Part shown: in pieces, positions 50,884 through 58,993 of the stretch
Layout: each line of letters opens with the position of its first letter
How positions within the stretch are numbered: the first letter of the stretch is position 1
From: Actinophytocola sp.
GTDB lineage: Bacteria > Actinomycetota > Actinomycetes > Mycobacteriales > Pseudonocardiaceae
Direction: 5' to 3'
Assembly (NCBI RefSeq): GCF_009379765.1
Contig: NZ_WHTD01000005.1
Span: 34,898-98,897 of the forward strand
Length of the DNA: 64,000 bases
Notes under the pieces: generated by a model
What the model was told of the DNA's origin: nothing
The model's database searches: none
Seen by the model: only the letters and a program-made list of their open reading frames with translations
Position numbers and translations under genes: made by a program

Positions 50884-51381
50884 TCAGCGCAACCGGTCGC
50901 CCGGCACCGGGTAGATGTAGTCCCTGCCGTCCTTGACGGCGTGCACGACGAGCGGGCGGTCCGGGCCCTTGTCCGAGGTGGCCGCGACGTAGACGATCAC
51001 GTCCGGGAACGGGTCGCCGATGGCCTGGATCGAGTGCGCGCCCGGGTCGTAGGACCGCGGGTGCCAGCCCCACGGCATCAGGCTCGAGTACGCCACACAC
51101 TCGTAGCGGACCGTGCCGAGCGGGATGCGTTCCGCTTGCGCGGCAAGGGTTTCCCGGGTGCGTGGGTCGAGCGGGCCGGTGGTGCCGAACGCCATGACCG
51201 CGTAGCCGATCCCCTCGTGCGTCGCGAAGCGCAGCTCGTGGTTCTCGTGGACGCCCTTGTGCTGGGCGGTCGAGTAGACGGCGTGGGCCTTCTTCGCCTT
51301 GCCGTCCTTGAACATCCCCTTCATGACCGAGCCGAACCCGCTCGGCTCCTCCAGCCGGCGTGCGAGTGTGTGCGCGTCCAT
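50884..51381 (-). CDS. Hypothetical protein of the DUF1266 operon
   Basis: 165 residues, soluble, mixed alpha/beta, not recognised. It contains GFGSVMKGMFKDGKAKKAHAV and a well-formed hydrophobic C-terminal half (YECVAYSSLMPWGWHPRSYD, DVIVYVAATSDKGPDRP). ATG 51381 follows AAGGACGAAGCG. It sits 14 bases before the DUF1266 gene on the same strand, so one transcript is likely. Confidence 0.75.
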   Translation of the reverse strand: MDAHTLARRLEEPSGFGSVMKGMFKDGKAKKAHAVYSTAQHKGVHENHELRFATHEGIGYAVMAFGTTGPLDPRTRETLAAQAERIPLGTVRYECVAYSSLMPWGWHPRSYDPGAHSIQAIGDPFPDVIVYVAATSDKGPDRPLVVHAVKDGRDYIYPVPGDRLR

Positions 51382-51459
51382 CGCTTCGTCCTTCTCCCGG
51401 TTCGTGGCGTGGCTGAAAGGGGCGCCGCACGGGCGCCCGGCCCGGAGGCCCCGGGTGCG

Positions 51460-52107
51460 TCAGCGGTCGGCGGCGCGGAGCCGGCCGACCGGCGGCGGAT
51501 CGTCGTGCAGCAACGCGGTGTGCGGGGTGGGGAGGTCGTACATGGCGTGGAGCCGGGCGCGGACCCGCTCGAGCGGGTAGCGGTCGCCGTACACGCTCGC
51601 CTTGAAGATCACGCCTTCCAGGACCGAGCGGAACATGACCTCCTCCAGCGCCGGGTCCGCGGCTCCCCGGTCCGCGAACAGCCCGCGCAGGGTCTCCTCC
51701 AGCAAGGTGAGCTGGTCGTCCTTGGTGAGCTCCACCTCCGCGAACAGCGGGAGCGTCGACGGGTGGGTCATGAGGCTGAGCGCCAGCCGCTGCACGGGCA
51801 GCGTGCCCGCCGCGGCGCGGAGGACGCCGTCGATCATCGTGGCCAGCCGCTCGTCGGGCGTGCCGGTGACGTCGACCAACGTCATCAGGCCGTCCAGATA
51901 GCGGCCGAGAAGCTCTTCGGCGAGTTGCCGCTTGCCGGGGAAGTAGTAGGTGATCAACCCGCGGGAGACCCGGGCGCGGGCGGTGATGTCGGAGATCGTC
52001 GCGTTGTGGAAGCCCTTCTCCGCGAAGACCTCGAGCGCCGCGGCGAGGATCCGCTCCCGCGACTGTTCGCGCATCTGCTCGTTGGCCTGCGCCGATCGTG
52101 GCGACAC
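51460..52107 (-). CDS. TetR-family transcriptional regulator
   Basis: 215 residues. HTH at about 18-65 (ALEVFAEKGFHNATISDITA, VSRGLITYYFPGKRQL). The C-terminal ligand domain has no closer assignment. The GTG start at 52107 has GAGG upstream. It is divergent from a second TetR gene; two inverted repeats lie between them and may serve either or both. Confidence 0.87.
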   Translation of the reverse strand: MSPRSAQANEQMREQSRERILAAALEVFAEKGFHNATISDITARARVSRGLITYYFPGKRQLAEELLGRYLDGLMTLVDVTGTPDERLATMIDGVLRAAAGTLPVQRLALSLMTHPSTLPLFAEVELTKDDQLTLLEETLRGLFADRGAADPALEEVMFRSVLEGVIFKASVYGDRYPLERVRARLHAMYDLPTPHTALLHDDPPPVGRLRAADR

Positions 52108-52212
52108 GTGCCTACCTCATCATTCGTGCTGCCGTCTCGACTGTTGACCCCTGTCGCCGACGCTCGCGGACGTTGACTGTACATACATCCAGCCAATCGT
52201 GGAAGGGCCTTC

Positions 52213-52265
52213 GCGAACAGAATGTGAGCACTGTTCGCACCATTGATTATTACGAGACGTTCGTA
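52213..52265. promoter_or_regulatory. Two operator-like inverted repeats between divergent TetR genes
   Basis: GCGAACAG-N10-CTGTTCGC (52213-52238), perfect 8-bp arms, and TACGA-GACGT-TCGTA (52251-52265), perfect 5-bp arms, the latter 20 bases before the GTG of the plus-strand TetR. The second is probably that regulator's own operator. Confidence 0.6.
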
Positions 52266-52285
52266 CCGTAACATAAGGTTCTGGG

Positions 52286-52870
52286 GTGCCGAACGACACG
52301 CCGCCCAGAGGCCGGCCGAGGATCGCCGAGTTGGACGAACGGATCCTCGACGCGACCCGCGCGCTCCTCGCCGAGCACGGGTATCTCGGGTTGAGCATGG
52401 AGGCGGTCGCCAAGCGCGCGGGTGTGGGCAAGCAGACGCTCTATCGCCGCTGGCCACGGCGGCCGCTGCTCGTCTACCAGGCGTACTTCGGCGGGGCCGC
52501 CCGCACCGGCGCGGAACTGCCCGACACCGGAACCCTGGCCGGCGACCTCCAGCTGGCGACGGCCTACCAGGACCACGTGTTCAAGCAGCCCGGAACGGTC
52601 GAGCTGATCAGCGGCATGGTGGCGGACTGCCTGGTGGAGCCCGACCTGATGGCCGCACTGCGGGAGAACATGATGCGCCCGGACCTGGAGGTGGCGGCGG
52701 TGATCTTCGCCCGGGCCGTCTCCCGGGGCGAGCTGCCCGGCGACACGGACATCCACGCGATGGCCGAGATCATGGCCGGCGCGATGTTCGCCCACCACGT
52801 CCTCTACGGCGAGGACCGTCCCGGCTTCCGGCAAGCCCTCGCGACCACGCTCGCCAAGCTCGCAGACTAG
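52286..52870 (+). CDS. TetR-family transcriptional regulator (AcrR-type)
   Basis: 194 residues. HTH at about 19-65 (YLGLSMEAVAKRAGVGKQTL, YRRWPRRPLLVYQAY). The GxGKQTxYRRWxxKxxL pattern is typical of TetR proteins with the TetR_C_16-like ligand domain. The GTG start at 52286 follows CTGG with no strong ribosome site. The stop overlaps the convergent AraC-type gene by 4 bases. The target is unknown. Confidence 0.87.
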   Translation: MPNDTPPRGRPRIAELDERILDATRALLAEHGYLGLSMEAVAKRAGVGKQTLYRRWPRRPLLVYQAYFGGAARTGAELPDTGTLAGDLQLATAYQDHVFKQPGTVELISGMVADCLVEPDLMAALRENMMRPDLEVAAVIFARAVSRGELPGDTDIHAMAEIMAGAMFAHHVLYGEDRPGFRQALATTLAKLAD

Positions 52871-53367
52871 TGTCCCCCGCCGGACCGGTAGGCGTGCGGG
52901 CTCACGCCGTACGCGCGCTTGAACGCCGTGCTCAACGCGAACGCGCTGCCGTAGCCGACCTCGTGAGCGACCGCGCCGATGGTCCGGTCGGGGTGCTGGC
53001 GCAGCAGGTCCGCGGCCAGCGCCAGGCGCCAGCTGGTCAGGTACGTCATCGGGGGCTCGCCGACGGCCGAGGTGAACCGCCTGGCCAGCGCGGCGCGGGA
53101 GACGCCGATGTTCGCGGCCAGCTTGGCCACCGTCCACGGTTCGGCCGGTTGGTGCTGCAGCAGCCGCAGCGCCTGCCCGACCACCGGATCCTCGTACGCG
53201 CGGTACCAGGCGGGGGCTTCGGCACGGGCGAACCACGTGCGCAGGGCGCTGATCAGCAGCAGGTCCAGCAGCCGGTCGAGCACGGCCTCCTGGCCGGGGA
53301 CGTCCCGGACCATCTCGGCGGCGAGCAGCGGGACGAGCGGGCTGGGCCGGTCCGCGGCGCGCAGCAC
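52867..53367 (-). CDS. AraC-family regulator, N-terminally truncated
   Basis: 166 residues. The two AraC HTH motifs are complete at about 75-165 (TVAKLAANIGVSRAALARRF, TIGAVAHEVGYGSAFALSTA). Relatives carry an N-terminal cupin_6 domain of about 110 further residues; here the frame enters at LPPLIVLRAADRPSP, within the end of that domain. The sequence upstream belongs to the divergent DUF1772 gene. The DNA-binding half may still be made, but the effector domain is missing, so this is probably a remnant. Confidence 0.7.
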   Translation of the reverse strand: MLRAADRPSPLVPLLAAEMVRDVPGQEAVLDRLLDLLLISALRTWFARAEAPAWYRAYEDPVVGQALRLLQHQPAEPWTVAKLAANIGVSRAALARRFTSAVGEPPMTYLTSWRLALAADLLRQHPDRTIGAVAHEVGYGSAFALSTAFKRAYGVSPHAYRSGGGH

Positions 53368-53443
53368 GATCAGCGGCGGGAGGGCGGCGAGCAGCCGCTT
53401 GCTGATCTCGGAAGGGGAAGCCGATGAGCACCACGGTTCTGGG

Positions 53444-53878
53444 ATGGCGACGATCGCGGCCGGGCTGATCGCCGGGCTGTTCTACGCCTACGCGTGCTCG
53501 GTGATGCCGGGCCTGGCCCGCGGCGATGACAAGACGTTCGTCGAGGGCATGCGCGGCATCAACGTCGCGATCGTCAACGGCTGGTTCATGCTGTCGTTCC
53601 TCGGCGCGCCGCTGCTCGCCGCGGCCGCCGGGCTCCTGCACCTGCGCTCGGGCCCGACGCTGTGGTGGATCGTGGCTGCGTTCGGGTGCCTGGTGGCGAT
53701 GCTCGTGATCACCGGGGTCGTCAACATCCCGTTGAACAACGCACTGGAGGCCGGCCGGGACTCGTACGCGGAGCTGCGGGAGCGGTTCGAGGCGTCGTGG
53801 GTGCGGTGGAACGTGCTCCGCGCGGTCGTGTCGAGCGCCGGCTTCGGCTGCCTCGTCGGGGCCCTGGTGAGCCGTTAG
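53444..53878 (+). CDS. DUF1772 (anthrone-oxygenase-like) membrane protein
   Basis: 144 residues with four helices (TIAAGLIAGLFYAYACSVMP, WFMLSFLGAPLLAAAAGLL, WIVAAFGCLVAMLVITGVVN, VLRAVVSSAGFGCLVGALV) and the family motif NIPLNNALE. An ATG at 53424 with a better ribosome site (GGAAGGGG) begins MSTTVLG, the usual family N-terminus, but in a different frame. One base may be missing near 53,435. It abuts the truncated AraC gene and overlaps the convergent lipoprotein stop by 4 bases. Confidence 0.75.
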   Translation: MATIAAGLIAGLFYAYACSVMPGLARGDDKTFVEGMRGINVAIVNGWFMLSFLGAPLLAAAAGLLHLRSGPTLWWIVAAFGCLVAMLVITGVVNIPLNNALEAGRDSYAELRERFEASWVRWNVLRAVVSSAGFGCLVGALVSR

Positions 53879-54327
53879 ACCGGCCTGAGGCGCAGCAGGG
53901 CCCGGCCGTCCACGGTGGCCATCGTGCTGATCGACAGCTGGTTGTTGATCACACTCTCCGCGAAGGCACCCGGGTCGGCGTACAGGTCGATCGTGATCGT
54001 GCCGCCGCCGGCGGTCTGCCCCTCGATGTGCACGCCCTGCGGGCCGATCGTCGGGATGGACAGGTGGCTCACGCCGGTCGCCGGGTCCATGTCGAGCTGC
54101 ACCGGCGCCCGCACGTCCACCTCGCACGTCCCGTCGAAGCAGGCCTGCAGGTTCGACCCGTCGGCGGCCTTCGGGAACGTCGGCTCGGCGGGTGGCGGCT
54201 CGGTCGTCGTCACGGCCGTCGTGGTCGGCGGCGCCAGGGTCGAGCCGATCGGCACGCCCGAGACCTGCTGCCCGGTGCACCCGGCGAGCGCGCCGAGACC
54301 GAGCACGATGATCACCACACGGCGCAT
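53875..54327 (-). CDS. Secreted lipoprotein
   Basis: 150 residues. The signal peptide MRRVVIIVLGLGALAGC ends in the lipobox LAGC, so Cys17 should be lipidated. A Thr/Pro-rich spacer and a small beta-rich domain follow (FDGTCEVDVRAPVQLDMD, TITIDLYADPGAFAESVIN). No enzyme family is recognised. ATG 54327 is set by AAGGAGGG upstream. Divergent from the Ser/Thr kinase gene; both face the cell surface. Confidence 0.82.
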   Translation of the reverse strand: MRRVVIIVLGLGALAGCTGQQVSGVPIGSTLAPPTTTAVTTTEPPPAEPTFPKAADGSNLQACFDGTCEVDVRAPVQLDMDPATGVSHLSIPTIGPQGVHIEGQTAGGGTITIDLYADPGAFAESVINNQLSISTMATVDGRALLRLRPV

Positions 54328-54410
54328 GTGCGCCCTCCTTCGGCAGGGATGGTGCGGGCCACTGGCATCATGGTCCGCACGCGGTGTCGGAGTCTGTTGG
54401 GGGTTCTCGG

Positions 54411-56765
54411 GTGGACGGGTTCGACGTGCCCGGCTACCGGCTGACACAGAAGCTGTCCGAGACCAACATGAGCGTGGTCTTCCTGGCCGAGGACCTCGAG
54501 TTCGACAACCGGCCCGTCGCGATCAAGATCCTCAAGCCGGACCTCGCGAACGACCCGGAGTACACGGCCCGCTTCCGGCGCGAGCTCGCCGTCGCGGCCA
54601 AGCTCAACCACCCGAACATCGTCGGCGTCTACGCGCGCGGCTCGACCCTGCAGCACCTGGTGATGCCGTTCATCGACGGCACCACGCTGGCCGCCGAGCT
54701 GGCCGAGCGGGTGCGGCTGGACCTGACGCGCACCGTGCGGATCATTCGCCAGGTCGCCGCGGCGCTGGACCACGCGCACGCGCGTGGCTGGGCACACCGG
54801 GACGTCAAGCCGGGCAACGTCATGCTGCACGCCGGGTCCGACCACGCGTACCTGATCGACTTCGGGATCGCCGCGGAGCTGGACGTCGAGCGCCGCACCG
54901 AGGTGGGCCGCACGGTCGGCACCGAGGGGTATCTCGCCCCCGAGCTGCGGTCCGACGTCCTCGAACCGGAGCGGGCGCCGGTCACCCGGCAGGCGGACAT
55001 CTACTCCCTCGGCGTGGTCGTCTACCGGTGTCTCACCGGCCGGCTGCCCTACGACGACCAGCCCACGGAGGCCGCCCGCTGGCTCGCCCGCCACGGCAAG
55101 CCGCCGCTCCCGATCCGCGCGCAGCGGCCCGACCTGCCCGCCGAGACAGACGGGGTCGTCAACCGCACGCTCGCGACCGCGGCCGACCGCTATGCCACCT
55201 GCACCGAGCTCGCCGACGCCCTCGACGCGCTGCTGACCGGGCCCGCGATCCCGGTGCACCAGGAGCTCACCCTTCCCCCGGTGGACCCGGCGCGCGAGCC
55301 CGACACCAGTCCGACGCCGCCACTGCGCCGGCAGAGCCGGCTCGCCGCCAACCGGAACCCGCTGCTGGTCGGCGCGCTCGCGTTGGTGCTGATCGCCGCC
55401 GGCATCGTGGCCTGGGTGTCGGCGAACGACGACCCGAGCGGCCCGGACCTGAGCCGCGTCCCACCCTCGCTGATCGGAAGCTGCGCGGAAGCCGACACCG
55501 ACTCCGGCCTTCCTGGCGCGACCTCGGTGCTGCGGTGCGGGGACGGCACCCAGGAGATCCGGTTCAGCCTGTTCGCCGACCGGGCGCGGGTGGACCTCGC
55601 CTACGCCGCCGCGCTGCAGGACGCCAACATCCCGCGCGGCACCGGCGACTGCACCCGGGCCACCGGCGCCGAGCACCGCTATCCCAACGGCGGCACCCAG
55701 ACCGGGCGGGTGGTCTGCTGGGCGGGCGGCGGCACCAGCACGCTGGTGTGGACCGACGACGAGCGCCGCACGGTCGCCCGCGCCGAGGCCGCCGAGTCCG
55801 GTGACGCCGACCTCACCGCGTCGTGGGCCGGGTGGGTCGGCATCCCGCCGTTCCCGACCGACGACGAGCAGTCGCTGATCGACCTCGTCGAGAAGCCACG
55901 CTGCCAGCGCGCCGAGGCCGGCACCCTCGACTCGTTCCGCAACCTCACCGCCGCCGTCGAGTGCGACGCGAACAGCCGGCTCGCCACCTCGGTCACCTAC
56001 TACCGCTTCGGCGACCAGGAAGGCCTGCGCCGCACCTACGACGGCCACGTGGCCACCAACAACCCGCCGTCCGGCGTGCTGTGCGCCGACAACCCGCCGG
56101 GCTTCATCGGCAACCGCCGCTGGGACCTGCGCAGCGTCGACATGGGCGAGATGCTCTGTTACCCCGGTGAACGGGGCGCGCCGATGCTCGAGTGGACGGT
56201 CGAGCCGTTGCAGGTGATGGCCAGGGTGACCGGCAGCGAGCCGGCCGATGTCGCGGAATGGTGGCGGCGCGGCCTCGGCATCTCGTCCGGCAAGATCGTC
56301 GCGGCGGCCAACAAGCGCGCCGACCCGGCGTTCCCCGACGAGCGGGAGCGCGCGCTGCTCGAGCACATCCCGCGGGCGTCCCAGGTCAACTGCATGCGCC
56401 CGTCGGCCGACCAGGTGCGCGAGAACGCGGGCGACACCGAGGTGACGGCCGTGACCTGCGGACCGACCAACGGCGCGGGCGCCGTGTACTACTACCAGTT
56501 CCCCGACCTCGCTTCGATGAACGCCCGCTACTTCGACGCCCTGGGCACGAGCGGCCCGGACTGCACCACCGCGCCGAAGGACTTCACCGGCGACGCGCCC
56601 TACACCCTCGGCGCCGCGTCCGGCCGGCTCGGCTGCGCGAAGCCGGCCGGGCAGCTGTTCCTGACCTGGACCTCCAACTCGTTGCGCATCGCGACGTTCG
56701 CCTACCAGGGCTACGACACCGACTACCTCCTCGACTGGTGGCGCACCGAGGCCGGCCCGACATAG
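54411..56765 (+). CDS. Membrane Ser/Thr protein kinase with triplicated four-Cys ectodomain and altered P-loop
   Basis: 784 residues. Kinase domain about 5-265: VAIKIL (ATP Lys), AHRDVKPGNVM (catalytic loop), LIDFGIA (DFG) and GTEGYLAPE are intact. The Gly-rich loop reads LSETNMSVVF, with no glycines. A transmembrane helix lies at about 315-335 (LLVGALALVLIAAGIVAWVS). Outside there are three repeats of about 125 residues (starting near CAEAD, CQRAE and CMRPS), each with four cysteines at similar spacing, likely paired in disulfides. The start at GTG 54411 is preferred for GGGGG seven bases upstream; GTG 54384 is also possible. Two FHA genes follow convergently. Confidence 0.87.
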   Translation: MDGFDVPGYRLTQKLSETNMSVVFLAEDLEFDNRPVAIKILKPDLANDPEYTARFRRELAVAAKLNHPNIVGVYARGSTLQHLVMPFIDGTTLAAELAERVRLDLTRTVRIIRQVAAALDHAHARGWAHRDVKPGNVMLHAGSDHAYLIDFGIAAELDVERRTEVGRTVGTEGYLAPELRSDVLEPERAPVTRQADIYSLGVVVYRCLTGRLPYDDQPTEAARWLARHGKPPLPIRAQRPDLPAETDGVVNRTLATAADRYATCTELADALDALLTGPAIPVHQELTLPPVDPAREPDTSPTPPLRRQSRLAANRNPLLVGALALVLIAAGIVAWVSANDDPSGPDLSRVPPSLIGSCAEADTDSGLPGATSVLRCGDGTQEIRFSLFADRARVDLAYAAALQDANIPRGTGDCTRATGAEHRYPNGGTQTGRVVCWAGGGTSTLVWTDDERRTVARAEAAESGDADLTASWAGWVGIPPFPTDDEQSLIDLVEKPRCQRAEAGTLDSFRNLTAAVECDANSRLATSVTYYRFGDQEGLRRTYDGHVATNNPPSGVLCADNPPGFIGNRRWDLRSVDMGEMLCYPGERGAPMLEWTVEPLQVMARVTGSEPADVAEWWRRGLGISSGKIVAAANKRADPAFPDERERALLEHIPRASQVNCMRPSADQVRENAGDTEVTAVTCGPTNGAGAVYYYQFPDLASMNARYFDALGTSGPDCTTAPKDFTGDAPYTLGAASGRLGCAKPAGQLFLTWTSNSLRIATFAYQGYDTDYLLDWWRTEAGPT

Positions 56766-56772
56766 CAGCGGT

Positions 56773-57570
56773 CTAGAAGTCCAGGTCGCCGAGCAGTGCC
56801 AGGTCCAGCGGCAGCAGCGTGGCGGTCTGCAGCAGCTCGTGGATCAGGTTGTCCTTGAGCTTGTTGCCCACTGGCTCACCGACCTCCTCCCTGGTCAGCC
56901 CGCGAACGCCCTGCGCGGACACGCGCTTGCGCACCGCGTCCGCGATGTTCGACGCGCGGTGCCAGTGCCAGCCCTCCTGGCCGGGCGTGGCGTTGAGGTC
57001 GTCGGCCACCTGCTGCCAGGCGACCGGCTGCGGGTGCGGCTCCTGGCGCAGGTAGCGCTGCGCGAGCGCGGTGAGCACGAGCCGCTCGACCTCGCTGAGC
57101 TCGTACACCGGGGGCGCCGAGGTGGCCTCGTCCGCCGACGACAGCGGGACCTGCTTGCTCAGCCCGACCACGCGCACCTCGAGCAGGTGCTGGCGGTCGG
57201 CCGAGCCGTCGATGAACAGCGGGCTGTATCCCTTGGCCAGCACCATGTGCCGGCCGGGGAGCAGCAGGTCGGCGGAGTTCGGCAGCCGGATCGGCCTGCG
57301 GCCGTCGTTGTGCAGCCACCACTGCCGGCCCGCGCACACGATCCGGCCGTGCTGACGGCTGATCTGCCCGTCGTCGGACCCGACGCACACCTCGACCTCG
57401 TCGGCGTGCCGGCCGAACCGGACCTGCAGGCGTTCCAGCGGCGGCGCGGCGAACCCGCCACCCGAGCCGTAGACGAAGATGCTGCCCGGCGGCCCGGACG
57501 GCGACTTCGCGGCCAGGCCCCCGGTCAGCGCGGGCAGCTTCCGCGGCGGGAACTCGAAGACATCGCCCAC
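56773..57570 (-). CDS. FHA-domain protein
   Basis: 265 residues. FHA phosphothreonine-binding domain about 30-105 (FGRHADEVE, then ISRQHGRIV and WWLHNDGRRPI). The C-terminal region at about 150-250 shares LTREEVGEPVGNKL with the upstream paralogue and may be a helical, winged-helix-like domain. GTG 57570 is set by AAAGGGGA. Located next to a Ser/Thr kinase, it is a likely reader of that kinase's phosphorylation. Confidence 0.82.
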   Translation of the reverse strand: MGDVFEFPPRKLPALTGGLAAKSPSGPPGSIFVYGSGGGFAAPPLERLQVRFGRHADEVEVCVGSDDGQISRQHGRIVCAGRQWWLHNDGRRPIRLPNSADLLLPGRHMVLAKGYSPLFIDGSADRQHLLEVRVVGLSKQVPLSSADEATSAPPVYELSEVERLVLTALAQRYLRQEPHPQPVAWQQVADDLNATPGQEGWHWHRASNIADAVRKRVSAQGVRGLTREEVGEPVGNKLKDNLIHELLQTATLLPLDLALLGDLDF

Positions 57571-57582
57571 GGCGGTCCCCTT

Positions 57583-58389
57583 TCAGTCTTGCGGCGCCTG
57601 GTCGACCTGGTCGAGCAGGCGCAGGTCCGGCGGCACGAGCGTGGTGGACAGGACGAGCTCGCGGACCAGGTTGTCGGTGAGCTTGTTGCCGACCGGCTCG
57701 CCGACCTCCTCCCTGGTGAGGCCGCGAACCCCCGCGCGGGACAGTCGCTCGCGCACGTCCTTGAGCAGGTGCTCGACCTTGCGGTGCGTCCAGCCTGCGT
57801 CGGGTCGCAGCTCCATCAACTGCTCGGCGACCTGCTGGCGGGTGAGCGGCTGCGGGTCGGACTCGTGCAACAGGTACCGCTGCCCGAGCAGCACCAGCGC
57901 GAGCCGTTCGTCCTCCAGGAGGCGCCAGGTCTTCGGCGGCTCGGTGTGCGCGTCGTGCTTGGTCACCGGCCGCCGGCCGTCCGAGCCGGCGACGAACAGC
58001 TCCAGCAGGTGCTCCCGGCCGCGGGTGCCGGGCACGAACAGCGGCGTGTAGCCCTCGGCGAGCGGGAGCGACTCCTCGGCCGCGAACAGCCACTGCGAGC
58101 CGGGCAGCCGGATCGGCAGCTTGCCGGTGTTGCTGACCCACCACTGGCCGCCGCGGTGGGTCAGCAGGCCGTGCTGGCGGCTGACCCGGCGGTCGTCCTC
58201 GCCGATGCAGACGTGCACCTCGGGTTTGTTGCGGCCGAACACGACCGTGCGGCCCTCGCTCGGGCCGACCGTGATGCCGCCGCCGATGGACAGCGCGTAG
58301 ATCGCGCCCGGTGCCGAGCGCGGTATCCCGAACGCCAGGCTGTCGTGACTCCTCGGGAGGCGTTGGCCTTCCGCCGCCAGCGTGTCCAC
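57583..58389 (-). CDS. FHA-domain protein (paralogue)
   Basis: 268 residues with the same plan as its neighbour: FHA domain about 35-110 (FGRNKPEVH, VSRQHGLLT, WWVSNTGKLPI), then a C-terminal part with LTREEVGEPVGNKLTDNL. The pair arose by duplication and is probably co-transcribed (12 bases apart). GTG 58389 follows GGAGGACAT. Together with the kinase they suggest a phospho-signalling unit. Confidence 0.82.
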   Translation of the reverse strand: MDTLAAEGQRLPRSHDSLAFGIPRSAPGAIYALSIGGGITVGPSEGRTVVFGRNKPEVHVCIGEDDRRVSRQHGLLTHRGGQWWVSNTGKLPIRLPGSQWLFAAEESLPLAEGYTPLFVPGTRGREHLLELFVAGSDGRRPVTKHDAHTEPPKTWRLLEDERLALVLLGQRYLLHESDPQPLTRQQVAEQLMELRPDAGWTHRKVEHLLKDVRERLSRAGVRGLTREEVGEPVGNKLTDNLVRELVLSTTLVPPDLRLLDQVDQAPQD

Positions 58390-58455
58390 ATGTCCTCCTC
58401 GCCCCCGGCCGAACCGCGTTCAGTATGCGACGGTCGCCCGGGACCCCTCCCGGAT

Positions 58456-58956
58456 CTACCGGCTCCGCATCTCGAACGCCAGCAGGGTGGCACCGACCTG
58501 CACCGTTCCGGGCGTGTGCGGCGGCTGGGCGAGCTCGTGCAGCTCGGCCATCAGGTCGTGCAAACGTTTGCGGGCGTCGGTCCACTGCTCGGGGGTCAGC
58601 CACAGGTCGGCGTCGGTGACGACCGCGGCCGAGTCCGGCAGCCGGTCGGCGACCCGGACCCGCAGGTTGGCGATCAACGCCTCGGTGAGCAACGGCGAGG
58701 AGTCGCGCCGGTCGGACAGCGGACTGCCCTTCACCGTGCGGTAGAGCCGTTCCCGGCCGCCGCGCTTGGGCCGGACCTCGACGAGCTGGACCAGGCCCGC
58801 GCGGTCGAGGGTGCGCAGGTGCTGGCTGGCGAGGCCGTGCGAGATGCCCAGCTCGGTGGCGAGGGCGGCGGCGGACAGCGAGCCGCTCCACATCATCGAC
58901 AGCATGCGCAGCCGGGTGGGGTGACCGAGGGCGCGCAGGACGGGGTCGACGGGCAT
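58456..58956 (-). CDS. ArsR-family winged-helix regulator
   Basis: 166 residues. DNA-binding domain about 5-75 (LRALGHPTRLRMLSMM, then ELGISHGLASQHLRTLDRAG). The motif ELCVCD for metal binding is absent, so it is not a classical metal sensor. ATG 58956. Divergent from an MFS transporter gene with an inverted repeat in the 37-base gap, it most likely represses that transporter and itself. Confidence 0.88.
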   Translation of the reverse strand: MPVDPVLRALGHPTRLRMLSMMWSGSLSAAALATELGISHGLASQHLRTLDRAGLVQLVEVRPKRGGRERLYRTVKGSPLSDRRDSSPLLTEALIANLRVRVADRLPDSAAVVTDADLWLTPEQWTDARKRLHDLMAELHELAQPPHTPGTVQVGATLLAFEMRSR

Positions 58957-58974
58957 GAGGCCGAGTATCTCACC

Positions 58975-58992
58975 CCCTAGTGATTGCTAGGG
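58975..58992. promoter_or_regulatory. Operator-like repeat between ArsR and MFS genes
   Basis: CCCTAG-TGATTG-CTAGGG, perfect 6-bp arms, extended by CACC and GTG on the flanks. It overlaps the start region of the MFS gene and the promoter of the ArsR gene. Confidence 0.7.
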
Positions 58993-58993
58993 T

